A DNA stretch of 41,459 bases from CAYSRJ01 sp964525675. Lineage in GTDB: Bacteria > Spirochaetota > B62-G9 > DRHN01. The stretch lies in NCBI GenBank assembly GCA_964525675.1, contig CAZGJW010000012.1:1-41459 (forward strand), read 5' to 3'. The translations under genes were made by a program, and so were the position numbers. The notes under the pieces are model-generated. The model saw only the letters and a list, made by a program, of their open reading frames with translations, was not told where the DNA came from and searched no databases. This document shows, one piece after another, positions 15,878-25,300 of the stretch; positions within the stretch are counted from its first letter, which is position 1, and every line of letters starts with the position of its first letter.

Positions 15878-15951
15878 AAGTGGCGTACGTCCTTTCAGGT
15901 CCGAGTATCGATAAGTAACTTCGTGAGAAGTTACTTAAAAGTGGGATGCGA
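15866..15951. repeat. Dispersed palindromic repeat, copy A
   Basis: The block GAAGTTACTTAGAAGTGG (15866-15883) is followed after 14 bases by GGTCCGAGTATCGATAAG (15898-15915), then by a second, diverged start block GAAGTTACTTAAAAGTGG (15928-15945) ending GGATGC. The middle forms a hairpin: stem AAGTAACTTC with its complement (15913-15936) around a GTGA loop. The same blocks occur in the opposite orientation at 20111-20220. It supplies the last codons and stop of the methyltransferase fragment on one strand and of ygiQ on the other. Confidence 0.75.
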
Positions 15952-17703
15952 CGCAGAACGGCTGAACGTCCTGTTTTTTAATGCCATCCTGAATAAAGCG
16001 CGGTTCTCCGGTTTATAGTACTGGGCAAGGGCCTTGAACTGCCTCTTTTCCTTCTCTCCTCGTGCAACATACAGTTTTTCTCCGGTAAACGGGTCTTTTC
16101 CCGTGTGGTACATCGCGGTTGCAACACTCATGGGAGTGGGAAGAAATTCCTGCACCTCCCGTGGCTTCAATCCATGCTTTTCGAGATAGACAGCGAGCTG
16201 GAGGGCGGATTCGGGGGCAGTGCCCGGGTGGGAAACAATGAGATAGGGTATGATGTACTGTCGTTTACCGGCTTTTTGGGAGTAGAGATCAAAAAGTTTC
16301 TTGAACTTCTCGAAAACTCCTATTCCGGGTTTTCGCATTGCCATAAGAACGTGATCTGAAACATGCTCAATGGCAACCTTCAGACGCCCGCCCGTGTGAT
16401 GTGTCGAGAGCTGTTTGATGTACTCGTTGCTTCTCAGGGCGAGGTCCATGCGCACCCCGCTTGCGATAAACAGGTTGCGAATCCCCAGTATCTTCAAAGA
16501 ATCACTCATGAGCGCAAGAAGCGGCCCGTGATCGGTGGAGAGATTAGCACAGATGTCCGGGTGGAGGCAGGACTGCCTTGCGCACCGTCTGCAGATCCGC
16601 GGATTTTTTCCTCCCATCATGTACATGTTAGCGGTCGGCCCACCGAGATCGGTAATAGTCCCATTGAAGTTCTTTGAGCTGGCAAGCTGCCTCAGCTCAG
16701 AGAGTACGGAATCGGATGAACGGGACTGAACGAACCTCCCCTGGTGGAGTGCAATCGAGCAGAAGCTACACCCGCCGAAACAGCCCCTCATAATGGTTAC
16801 CGAAGATTTAATCATTTCATAGGCGGGAATCGATTTTTTGTATAGCGGGTGCGGTTTTCTGGAGAAAGGGAGTGCATAGATCCTGTCGAGATCTTTTTGG
16901 GACAGCGGCAGGGGAGGCGGCGTCTGAACGACTGCTCTCTGTGCATGCGGCTGTAAAAGAGCGCGGGATGTATATGGGTTTGTGTTTTCGTATACAATCC
17001 GTGTGGCTCTGTTGAATGCATCAGGGTCGTCTCGAGCCTCTTCAAATGAGGGAATCTCAACAGCATTGCTCGCGTCGGCAGCGTCATTCTCCTGCTCACC
17101 AATGGCAAAAAGGGTGCCCCGTATGTTTCGGATAGTGCGGACATTCTCTCCTCGTGCAAGTCGGCTGGCAACTTCTGTTATCTGCTGTTCGGCCATCCCG
17201 TACACGAGGAGGTCGGCCTTTGCGTCAATCAGAACCGATCGCCTGACGCTGTCGCTCCAGTAGTCGTAATGGGCGAGGCGCCTGAGCGAGGCCTCTACCC
17301 CGCCAAGGATGACCGGTACATTGTTGTACGCCTCGCGCACGCGTTGGGCATACACAATTGTCGCTCTGTCAGGCCTCCTGCCCGGCCTCCCTCCCTCGGA
17401 GTAGGCATCGCTGTTTCGGACTTTCCTGAGCGCGGTATACTTATTGACCATAGAATCCATGTTGCCTGAACTGATGCCGAAAAAGAGCCTCGGCCGGCCG
17501 AATCGTCTGAAATCATGAACGGATCGCCAGTCCGGCTGGCTCAAAACCGCGACCCTGTATCCCTCGGCTTCGAGAACCCTTCCTACGACTGCAATACCGA
17601 ATGCCGGGTGATCGATATAGGCATCACCTGTAACAAGCACTATATCAACTGAATCCCAGCCTGCCGCATCGACCTCCTCGACAGTGAGCGGGAGAATATT
17701 CAT
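15931..17703 (-). CDS. ygiQ: YgiQ family radical SAM protein
   Basis: A 590-residue member of the UPF0313/YgiQ family. The N-terminal block is DIVLVTGDAYIDHPAFG with VVGRVLEAEGYRV, and the radical-SAM cysteines are in MRGCFGGCSFC (near residue 305). The late KDPFTGEKLYVARGEKEKRQFKAL block is also typical. The family's reaction is not established. The start is ATG 17703 with GAGG six bases upstream; the longer frame from 17748 lacks a site. The last eight or nine codons and the stop lie inside repeat copy A, so the C-terminus (SASHPTFK) is repeat-derived and probably not ancestral. The gene is convergent with the uptake island. Confidence 0.9.
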   Translation of the reverse strand: MNILPLTVEEVDAAGWDSVDIVLVTGDAYIDHPAFGIAVVGRVLEAEGYRVAVLSQPDWRSVHDFRRFGRPRLFFGISSGNMDSMVNKYTALRKVRNSDAYSEGGRPGRRPDRATIVYAQRVREAYNNVPVILGGVEASLRRLAHYDYWSDSVRRSVLIDAKADLLVYGMAEQQITEVASRLARGENVRTIRNIRGTLFAIGEQENDAADASNAVEIPSFEEARDDPDAFNRATRIVYENTNPYTSRALLQPHAQRAVVQTPPPLPLSQKDLDRIYALPFSRKPHPLYKKSIPAYEMIKSSVTIMRGCFGGCSFCSIALHQGRFVQSRSSDSVLSELRQLASSKNFNGTITDLGGPTANMYMMGGKNPRICRRCARQSCLHPDICANLSTDHGPLLALMSDSLKILGIRNLFIASGVRMDLALRSNEYIKQLSTHHTGGRLKVAIEHVSDHVLMAMRKPGIGVFEKFKKLFDLYSQKAGKRQYIIPYLIVSHPGTAPESALQLAVYLEKHGLKPREVQEFLPTPMSVATAMYHTGKDPFTGEKLYVARGEKEKRQFKALAQYYKPENRALFRMALKNRTFSRSASHPTFK

Positions 17704-17866
17704 ATTATACCTCAAATTTTCCGGTGAATAATTAAAATGCCATGTCAATTATACAGGTTGCAGTGTATCATGTTTCTGTTGTCCATATATTAATGTAATT
17801 CATATGTACAGTGCCAGAAATAAATAAAAGGTTGGCCGGGTAAAAAACAGGTCGTGAATGACTGCA

Positions 17867-17902
17867 TTTACTGGTAGTAAAATCAGTAAAAGCTGCTATA
17901 AT
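17867..17902 (+). promoter_or_regulatory. Extended -10 promoter with inverted repeat, upstream of the FecR-like/TPR gene
   Basis: TGCTATAAT (17894-17902) is an extended -10 element without a clear -35. Just upstream TTTACTG (17867-17873) and CAGTAAA (17884-17890) form a perfect inverted repeat that would cover the -35 position. The leader before ATG 18005 is about 95 bases. Nothing else is seen in the 301-base gap 17704-18004. Confidence 0.45.
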
Positions 17903-18004
17903 TGCATGAAGAAAACAATCATTCCGAAAAGGACTGCTGGTATGTCCGTTTCCGGGGTTATTTCAACGCACTAAGTTTCAACAAAATGAAAAGGGGGAAA
18001 AGAT

Positions 18005-18916
18005 ATGAAATGGCAGATGGTGGTTTTAGGCGCCTTTTTGTTTATGTCTGCTGCTTTATTTGGATATTCCGATACATTTGTTTTATATAAGAGTGGAGAC
18101 TGCGCAGTCGACATCAATGGGAACGGGCACTGGGTCAGGGCCTCGCTCGATATGCTGTTGAATGCAAAATCCGTAGTAAAAACCGGCCCGGATGGCATTC
18201 TCGAGGTCAGAATGGATGGCGAGAGCGTTGTTATTACGGGAAATACGACAGTGGCGATTCGAAGTCTTGGGGAAAGGGTTCGCGCAAAAAATAAAATTAC
18301 CTGGTTCAGAGGCCTGACCGATGCCTTTTACTCCATGATCAGAGGGCACGGTCCCGGCTCAGATCGAATGGTTCTCGGTGTTAGGGGAGCAAAACAGGAG
18401 GAAGGAGAAGTCGGCTGGATCGAGGATATTGATGTTACAGAATGCCAGCAGCAGTATGATCGGGGTGTCGAGCTGTACAACAGCGGGAATTGGGGTGAAG
18501 CGATCGAAATTTTTAGCAGCCTTGTTGATAGTGAGGATGCGGCAGATATGCGGAGAGAAATCTCTTTCTATCTCGGGTCCGCGCTTTTCAACAATGTACA
18601 GTATGAAGAGGCGATTCCGTATCTTGCCGAAAGCATCAAAAAACCCGATGCATTCTATCGAGAGGCGGCACTCATTCACTACTCGCTTGCCCTGTTTTTA
18701 ACGGGAAATTACAGCGAGTCGGTGCGAATAAGCAGGATGTACGTAGATGAATATGCAACTGGGGAGCTTGCCCCCTATGCCCTTCTCATCGCAGGAAAAT
18801 CGTACAAGAGTCTGGGGAATCACTCTGAGGCGAAAAAATACTTTACCCGTATAGTAAACGAATACGAGCAGGCAGGTGTGTATGAGGATGCGGTTGAGGA
18901 GCTCAAAGGGATGTAG
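18005..18916 (+). CDS. Secreted FecR-like / TPR protein
   Basis: A 303-residue exported protein with a signal peptide (about 1-20). Residues 25-115 look like a FecR-type beta domain (YKSGDCAVDINGNGHW, VKTGPDGILEVRMDG, NTTVAIRSL), although no sigma factor or TonB receptor is nearby. Residues 145-300 hold about four TPR-like helical pairs (YDRGVELYNSGNWGEAIEIF; ALFLTGNYSESVRISR). A GGGGGAAAAG purine run gives the ribosome site. Envelope scaffolding or stress monitoring is plausible; function is unknown. Confidence 0.75.
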   Translation: MKWQMVVLGAFLFMSAALFGYSDTFVLYKSGDCAVDINGNGHWVRASLDMLLNAKSVVKTGPDGILEVRMDGESVVITGNTTVAIRSLGERVRAKNKITWFRGLTDAFYSMIRGHGPGSDRMVLGVRGAKQEEGEVGWIEDIDVTECQQQYDRGVELYNSGNWGEAIEIFSSLVDSEDAADMRREISFYLGSALFNNVQYEEAIPYLAESIKKPDAFYREAALIHYSLALFLTGNYSESVRISRMYVDEYATGELAPYALLIAGKSYKSLGNHSEAKKYFTRIVNEYEQAGVYEDAVEELKGM

Positions 18917-18934
18917 AGGTTGTTTCAGCAGAGG

Positions 18935-19537
18935 TTATTTTGTTCCGGTTCGAACTGTGAGGTTGACTCTCGGAACGAGGATGTCAATATTTTTAAGTGA
19001 TTCAAGCGTCTCTACATCGTCGAAGTTGGTGTAGATATAGATATATATGTTGTAGTATGATCGAAAAAATTGTGCATCTTTGAGTAGCAGTATTTTATTT
19101 GATGAAAACGGGTTTTTTCCATTTATGGAGATGTACTGTATGATATTTTCGATGAGACGGTCTGCCGGGACGGATTCACTTTTTGTGTTTATCGGTTGAG
19201 TGATGAGATAATTGTGGTTCCCGATCCTTGATTCGGATGGTTCCTCCATTAGCAACCTGGTGTATGTTCCTTGCGTGATTTTGTTCAGGGGAAAAAGCAG
19301 CGGGAAGGCGGGTACGAGAACTGGTGGGGCAGAGGGAGCTTCATCCTCACCAGCAACATATCCCAAACTATATAGATACTGGAAGGGGTAGTACAGGGCA
19401 CTTAAAGTTCTGATTCCTGCAGGGTCGAACCAATTTTCCCCCCGTGCTCCGTGTGCCATAAATATAAACACCCATGTGACCAATGAGGCGACCACTATGC
19501 GTGTGATGTTTGGTATACGTGTATTGATCGAACTCAC
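18935..19537 (-). CDS. Small secreted protein of unknown function
   Basis: A 200-residue protein with one N-terminal hydrophobic segment (about 13-30) ending AHGARG, so exported or anchored. The mature part has a Pro-rich stretch (near 67-80) and an aromatic YNIYIYIYT patch coded by an AT dinucleotide run. It ends with NLTVRTGTK. I do not recognise the family. Its start overlaps the nitroreductase stop by four bases, so it is translated with that gene. Confidence 0.6.
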   Translation of the reverse strand: MSSINTRIPNITRIVVASLVTWVFIFMAHGARGENWFDPAGIRTLSALYYPFQYLYSLGYVAGEDEAPSAPPVLVPAFPLLFPLNKITQGTYTRLLMEEPSESRIGNHNYLITQPINTKSESVPADRLIENIIQYISINGKNPFSSNKILLLKDAQFFRSYYNIYIYIYTNFDDVETLESLKNIDILVPRVNLTVRTGTK

Positions 19538-20091
19538 AATTTCTCTTCCGCTTCCCGGTTAAAAAAGAGGATTTGATCGATCTGCAGATCAGGCCTGTTT
19601 TTTGTTGCCCCTTCGGCAGGGTAGCCCATGGCGATGAGAGCAGCAACCCGGTACTGCAGCGGGAGTTTCAAATATTTTTTTGCTTTTTTCTGATTGAACC
19701 ACCCGATCCAACAGGTGCCGATGCCGAGCTCCTGTGCCTGTAAAACGAGGTGCTCACCGGAAATACCGATGTCGAGCAGGTAGTAATTTGTACCCTGTAT
19801 GCCTCTTCCAAGAAAGTCGGTTATAAGGCTGTACTTTGCAAGTATTGCAACGACAACAGGTGCATTTTTTATAAACGATGACGTTCTGTATACCCCACCG
19901 CATATCTGTTCGCAGAATCCGCGTTTGTATAAGGGGTTGTCGATTACAATAAAGCGCCACGGCTGGATGTTTTCCGCAGATGGGGCAAGCCGCGCAGCCT
20001 CGATGCAGGCAATGACTTTTTCCCGTTCGACAGGCCTCCCGAGATATTTGCGAACACTCTTTCTTTCCCTGATAGTATCGATGAGGGCCAT
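19534..20091 (-). CDS. Nitroreductase family flavoprotein
   Basis: A 185-residue FMN-binding oxidoreductase. RKSVRKYLGRPV at the N-terminus carries the FMN-phosphate Arg residues, APSAENIQPWRFIVI binds the flavin, and GIGTCWIGWF and ALIAMGYPAE are C-terminal family blocks. The protein is a normal-length homodimer-type member with NAD(P)H as likely donor. BluB, the benzimidazole synthase of the same fold, was considered because cobamide genes are near, but the protein is short and its sequence fits ordinary nitroreductases better. It is followed by the secreted unknown with a 4-base overlap. Confidence 0.88.
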   Translation of the reverse strand: MALIDTIRERKSVRKYLGRPVEREKVIACIEAARLAPSAENIQPWRFIVIDNPLYKRGFCEQICGGVYRTSSFIKNAPVVVAILAKYSLITDFLGRGIQGTNYYLLDIGISGEHLVLQAQELGIGTCWIGWFNQKKAKKYLKLPLQYRVAALIAMGYPAEGATKNRPDLQIDQILFFNREAEEKL

Positions 20092-20110
20092 GGTAACTCT
20101 CCCTTTCTGA

Positions 20111-20220
20111 GTAACTTCGATTAAGTTATCTATGATACTCGGTCCCGGGGGGATGTATCCCGGGGGGATGTATCCCGCCAGGGATGCATCCCACTTCTAA
20201 GTAACTTCATTTGAAGTTAC
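20111..20220. repeat. Dispersed palindromic repeat, copy B (inverted relative to copy A)
   Basis: On the minus strand it holds GAAGTTACTTAGAAGTGG (20208-20191) and, near the other end, the GGACCGAGTATC block (20145-20134), the same two blocks in the same order as copy A. GTAACTTC and GAAGTTAC form an 8-bp hairpin with an ATTT loop at 20201-20220, and a related imperfect palindrome bounds the other end at 20111. It lies between cbiZ and the nitroreductase gene. Confidence 0.75.
20143..20188. repeat. Short tandem repeat inside repeat copy B
   Basis: The 15-base unit TCCCGGGGGGATGTA occurs twice without change (20143-20157, 20158-20172), then once in a diverged 16-base form ending at 20188. The last unit overlaps the 12-bp palindrome GGGATGCATCCC (20181-20192). 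Copy A has only 14 unrelated bases here, so the spacer varies between copies. Confidence 0.7.
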
Positions 20221-20235
20221 CTGTTGACGCTTAAT

Positions 20236-20928
20236 CTAAAACTCAAAACTACTGCAGATTTTCTGGAGAAGCAATGGATCTACATCCTGTTTTAAAAGCG
20301 ACTGTTTTACTGCACTGTATACTGTCTCCCCGACAATCTGGCCGAACAGGGTGTGTCCGCCCGCATACCGTATTTTCATTCCCTGACCTGATACAATCAC
20401 TATCGAATCCGTCCCGGTTCCCGTTGCCTGATTTCCCGTGGCAGTGCTTCTGATGTCGAGATCAATGAGTGCCGCTGTTTTTGCCTCGGTGGCGGTGATT
20501 GCCGTTGACACCATGCAGTCATCAAAAAGATACCCGTTGGTGATTACTATGGTGTTGATTGTCCCGTGTGCAGTTTCTGCACCCGAAAAATCCGTTGTTG
20601 TTCTTTCAGCTATATTCAGGGCATTTGAAGTCCCCGCCGTAACGACAGCCAGAACCTGTATATCTTTTTCCCGGACATATATGAACTGAGCATGGTCCAT
20701 CTGGGCGGACGTTAAGAGGCCCATGCCGCGCCTGCCCGGGAATTTTCTCTTAAGAAAATCCGAAATCAGCTGATCCGGGTTTTTTCTCATAAGGGTGCGC
20801 GCATCTGTCTTTATATTGACGATGGCATCTGTTTTCCCGTAACCACCTCCGAAAACTGCCGAACTGAGTGCACGCAGCGGGTAGGCGAATGTGATGGCAA
20901 TATAGCGGTCTGTATGATCGATATGCAT
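20236..20928 (-). CDS. cbiZ: Adenosylcobinamide amidohydrolase
   Basis: A 230-residue CbiZ protein. It cleaves the aminopropanol-containing tail of adenosylcobinamide or pseudocobalamin to give adenosylcobyric acid, allowing scavenged corrinoids to be rebuilt. Family blocks are PLRALSSAVFGGGYG, VVTAGTSNALNIAE, GTINTIVITNGYL, ITATEAKTAALIDLDIRSTATGNQATGTGTD and RYAGGHTLFGQIVGE. The start is taken as ATG 20928 with GGGAGG 13 bases upstream, a long spacing. The longer frame overlaps the aminotransferase end and adds unlike sequence. It follows the aminotransferase by 22 bases. With CobU and CobC about 17 kb away it points to cobamide remodelling. Confidence 0.9.
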   Translation of the reverse strand: MHIDHTDRYIAITFAYPLRALSSAVFGGGYGKTDAIVNIKTDARTLMRKNPDQLISDFLKRKFPGRRGMGLLTSAQMDHAQFIYVREKDIQVLAVVTAGTSNALNIAERTTTDFSGAETAHGTINTIVITNGYLFDDCMVSTAITATEAKTAALIDLDIRSTATGNQATGTGTDSIVIVSGQGMKIRYAGGHTLFGQIVGETVYSAVKQSLLKQDVDPLLLQKICSSFEF

Positions 20929-20950
20929 CTGTTGCCCGTATCCTCCCAGC

Positions 20951-22126
20951 TTATAAACGTAGAGCTCCGATTCTCTCAGCAGCTTCCACGACCTTTTCCA
21001 TTGACGGCACGAGCGCAAAGCGCACAAACCCCTCCCCCGGATTGACTCCGTTTGTCTCTATGGACAACCAGCTTCCCGGTGTTGTCACGACAGCCGTTTC
21101 TTTTTCAAGCAGTTTTTTCGAGAAATCGAGTGAAGAATAGCCATCGGGCACTCTCTGCCATATATATATAGTTCCCTTTGGCTCGCATTTCGGTAGACCG
21201 ATCTTGGTGAGAGCCTGTATTAAAACATCGCGCTTTTTTCTGTAATCTTCCCGAAGCTCGATGACATGCTCCTCGTCTTTCAAGGCGGTGATTGCAGCAT
21301 CCTGGATGAAGGTTGCAGTGCCGGAATCGATGTTCGGTTTTACCTTCTTGTAGGCGTCGATAATGCGTCTGTCACCCGCGGCCCAGCCTATTCGGTAGCA
21401 GGTCATATTGCTCCTTTTGGAGAGTGACTGAAACGCCACCACTCCCTCCTTTCTAAGCTGGAGTATAGAGAGCGGTGCCTCATCGTAGTAATTTTCCGTA
21501 TAGGATTCGTCGGATACGACGATGATGCCGTGCTTTTCTCCGAATTCAAGCGCTTCTTCATAAAATTTCAGCGTGGGATGTGCAGTGGTAGGGTTGTTTG
21601 GATAGTTGATCCAGAGAAGTTTAGTTTTTTTTACAACCTCTTTAGGCACACTTTTAAGATCCGGGAAAAAGTCATTTTCAGGAAGCAGGTTGAGAAAATA
21701 TGTCTTTCCTTCGGCAAAATGCGTCCCTCTGGACCAGGCCGGGTATCCCGGGTTGAGTGCTAAGGTATACTCTCCAGGATTGATAAAGGTCTCAGGAAAA
21801 TTGAAGATCGCCTCTTTGGAACCGATAGTAGACATGATTTCTGTTCCAGGGTCCAATTCAATGCCGAATCTTCTTTTACTCCACCATGAAACTGTTTCCC
21901 TGTACTCTGGAGCACCAATATAACTCGGGTAGCCTGATGATTTTCTGTTTTCGATACCCTCTCTGCAGGCATTTCGAATGATTTGAGGTGTGGGAAGTGT
22001 CGGGTCGCCGACACCGAAGTCGATCGGTTCTATACCCTCTTTTTTAAGCTCCTCGACGATATTGTCTACATCTGCGAATGCGTAGCTTCCGATTGCATTT
22101 ACCCTGTCGGATATTTTGATTTCCAT
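20951..22126 (-). CDS. Class I/II aminotransferase, DapL/DapC-type
   Basis: A 391-residue fold-type-I PLP enzyme. FGVGDPTLPTP, GYPSYIGAPEYRE, IGSKEAIFNFPETFINPGEY, LLWINYPNNPTTA, the PLP Lys in SLSKRSNMTCYRIGW, and KVKPNIDSGTATFIQDAA all resemble LL-diaminopimelate or N-succinyl-diaminopimelate aminotransferases of lysine and peptidoglycan synthesis. Alanine-type transaminases of the same subfamily cannot be excluded. The threonine-phosphate decarboxylase CobD, suggested by the cbiZ neighbour, is a poor fit. The start is ATG 22126 with AGGAAAG upstream. Confidence 0.82.
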   Translation of the reverse strand: MEIKISDRVNAIGSYAFADVDNIVEELKKEGIEPIDFGVGDPTLPTPQIIRNACREGIENRKSSGYPSYIGAPEYRETVSWWSKRRFGIELDPGTEIMSTIGSKEAIFNFPETFINPGEYTLALNPGYPAWSRGTHFAEGKTYFLNLLPENDFFPDLKSVPKEVVKKTKLLWINYPNNPTTAHPTLKFYEEALEFGEKHGIIVVSDESYTENYYDEAPLSILQLRKEGVVAFQSLSKRSNMTCYRIGWAAGDRRIIDAYKKVKPNIDSGTATFIQDAAITALKDEEHVIELREDYRKKRDVLIQALTKIGLPKCEPKGTIYIWQRVPDGYSSLDFSKKLLEKETAVVTTPGSWLSIETNGVNPGEGFVRFALVPSMEKVVEAAERIGALRL

Positions 22127-22309
22127 TTTTCTTTCCTGATTGTTGAGTTTGGAATAGCATAAAATACTGCAGTCGAACCGGGACGTCAAATTCTTGTACG
22201 AACTGTGATGTCTGGTTGCAGGTTTTACCATGGCGGCCGGCAAATAGATACTAAACTATTTTAAAAAAAATACTATAATGATAGTAGGGATAACTTTGGG
22301 GTATATCAG

Positions 22310-25300
22310 GTGCCTGATATAAAAGATTTAGACAAAATTGAAAAGATGCTCGACGGCCTCGGTGAGCGGGAACTTGAACTCGGTGAAGTAACCGCAGAGG
22401 ACCTACTCCGCATGGAGCAGGAGTATGCTACAGAAGAGTTGAAAGGCGGCACTGGGGCCCGGGAAGAGGGTGTTGAGCCCGGCATCGGCGGGGAAGAAGC
22501 CGCTGCAGGGGGTGCGGGAGAAGAGGAGGATGATTTTGCCGCGCTTCTCAAGGATATTCAGATTGGTCTCGAAGAGGAGAAAGAGTTCGAGGGACTTATT
22601 GCGGGGGAAGAAGCCCCCGAGGTATCTGAACCGGAGACGAAGTCTCCATTCGCGGAAGAAACATTCGGTGAGACAGGACCGGCGATAGAGGAGCCTTCAC
22701 TAACATCTGGAATAGAGTATATCCCGGAAGAAGCTGAAATATCCGGTAAAGCAGAAGAAACCGAAGTCGGGCCTCCGAAGATGCCTGAAGCTGAAATATC
22801 CGAAATCGAAGCAGAAACCTCCGGCGAATTGCCAGCTGAGGAGATGCCTGAAACTGAATCGGCCGAATTATCAGGTGTCCAAACCGAATCTGGAGCTCTT
22901 GAGGAGGGAGCAGATCTGGACCTTCCCGAGGATTTTGATTTCGAAGATGTCGATTATGAAGAGAGGCCTCTCGAAGGCCTTGTTTCTGCTGGAGAAGCTG
23001 TCGAGGCTGAAGGGGATGAAACAGCCCGGGAGCCTGTTTCTCCGGAGGTCCAGGAACCGGCAGCGCACGAGATGCCAGAAGGGCCGGTTGTTTCTGAGGA
23101 GACGCCAGCAGGCGGGTTCGAGGAAATGGAGATGCCGGATCTCGAATCTCTGGAAACCCTCCATGAAGAAATCGGTGGTGAACTCCCGGAACCTCCTGAA
23201 ACTCCTGTCGAAGAAGAAGTGGTAGAACCGCACGCTGAATCAACGGGTGAAATGGAAAGCGTATTCGAAATTCCCGGTGTAGAAGAGCGCGAGGAGGTAC
23301 CCGGAGAGGAACCTCAGGAGGGAGCTGGGCCTGTTGAAGAGGAAGAGTTCGAATTTCCCGGATTCGAGCTTCCTGAGTTTGAACCTGGGGAGAGGGCCCC
23401 GGCTGATGTTGCTGCTGGGGAAGAACTGACCCCGGTCGAGGGAGAAGCCGGTATTACGGAAGAATTCCTTGAAATGCCGGAACTGGAAGGCGAGGAAACT
23501 GCCCTCCCGTCTGAAGAGTTTCCTTTTGAAGAACTGCTGTCAGAGGAACTTCCATCGGAAGAAGTGACAGAGGAGCTTCCCCCTGAAGAACCGCCTTCCG
23601 GAGGGCTTGGTATAGAGGAACCTCCATTTGAAGAGACCCCTTCGGGACGCCCTTCCGAAGAATTCCCGGAAGAAGCACCCGTAGAGCTTACCGATGAGGA
23701 CATTGTCGTTATCAAGGCCAAGCTGAAACAGCTGAATCCTCAGCTGGCTTCATTCGTACGAGACAGTATTCTCGCGGGCAACCTGCCGGTCGCAATCGTC
23801 AATGAAATGCTGAGGCATCTCCTGACAGACGCCCCCGAACAGGAAATTATCGGGTTTGTCGAACAGACGACAGGGCAGAAACTGGCCGCGAGGAGGGCAG
23901 TTCCGGGTATTATCACAGTTGAGAGGAAACCCGGTCCGCTGGAGAACATCTACCGGAGTTTAGGACCTCTCGTTAGAGTTTCGGGCCTGTTTATCATTAT
24001 TATGGTAATACTGGGTGTGCTCTTCATGCTCTTTATGTATAAACCGATGCGGGCCAGCAGGTACTACAAGGAAGGAATAAGGTTTATTGAAAATGCACAG
24101 TACGAGCTTGCGGAGCAGAGTTTTACCCGGGGGAAGCAAATATATTTGAGCGTCAAGCAGTACGATAAATTCGGTTGGGAATATATGATATCCGGCAATT
24201 ACGATGCCGCTCGCAGGAAATTCGTATCAGGAATAAAACTTGATGAAGGTGTAAGAAATCTCAACATACGGCTGCACATGGCCAGGCTGCATGCTGTTCT
24301 TGGCGAGTACGCTGATGCGGACATCCTGTATGATGAAGTACTCGAGAAATCTCCCGGCACCTACGAGTATATTCGTCTGAAGGGAACGAACCTCATCGAA
24401 TGGGGAAAATCCGAAGAAGCGGATAAGCTCGATGAAGCATACGGCCTCTTCAGCACGGCTTATAATAATAAACCGAAAGCGAGCGACCCCCTGTTCAAAA
24501 TGCTTTCTATCGACATCTATCAGGGTAAAGGTGAGGATATCGCATGGCTGTACAAATATATTACGAACAGGTTCCCTCAGGATGTTGATCCAGAGGTATA
24601 TACGGCCCTTGCGTCCTACTTTATCGCCCATGAACAATTTGGAAAAGTACGGGATATTCTTCTGCAGGTGCTTAACAGGGACCCTGCGTATCCAAAAGCC
24701 TATATGACATTTGCGAATTACTACAAGGCAATCAAGAACCCACAGATGCAGGAGGAATTCCTGCAATCAGCCATCAAATATGAGAATAAAAGACTGCTGC
24801 CGTATCCCTGGGATAAGAGGGACCGTATGCTGCTTTCGAATGCCTATAATGATCTTGGTGAAATCTATGCGGATATGGACACTCCCGGCAGAGCGGCTGA
24901 GAGTATACGCTATTTTAAAAAATCGATAGACCAGAACAGGCGGAATATGAAGGCGTATTACAATCTCGCACAGGTCTATTTTTACAAAGAAAGGAATTAC
25001 AGCCTTGCAAAACAGTATTACGAAGCGGCTGAAAGGGGAGGGTTCAGGAATTACGATCTCGACTACAATCTGGGTCTCCTCTATTATTATGAACGTTCCT
25101 TTTCGAAGGCCTTGGAGCGGTGGTCCCAGCTTGCAGAAATATTTCCCGACAACCCGAATATCGTGTATGCAATGGGAGGCGCTATGCTCCATCTCGGCAA
25201 GTACAATGCGGCCCTGGGAGAGTTTATGCTCCTTTCTGAGGTATATGACGATCTTGTACAAAAACTGGGAGAGATAAAGCCGTGGCGCGCCTATCATAAA

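Noticed and set aside
19534..20091. Nitroreductase as BluB (benzimidazole synthase)
   Set aside because: The protein is shorter than BluB and its N-terminal and C-terminal blocks fit ordinary nitroreductases.
20951..22126. Aminotransferase as CobD because it precedes cbiZ
   Set aside because: Its PLP region and N-terminus match DapL/DapC-type enzymes and lack the CobD blocks.
23314..23721. Ser/Gly-rich minus-strand frame opposite the acidic segment
   Set aside because: It is a by-product of the GAA/GAG-rich codons of the acidic segment read in reverse.
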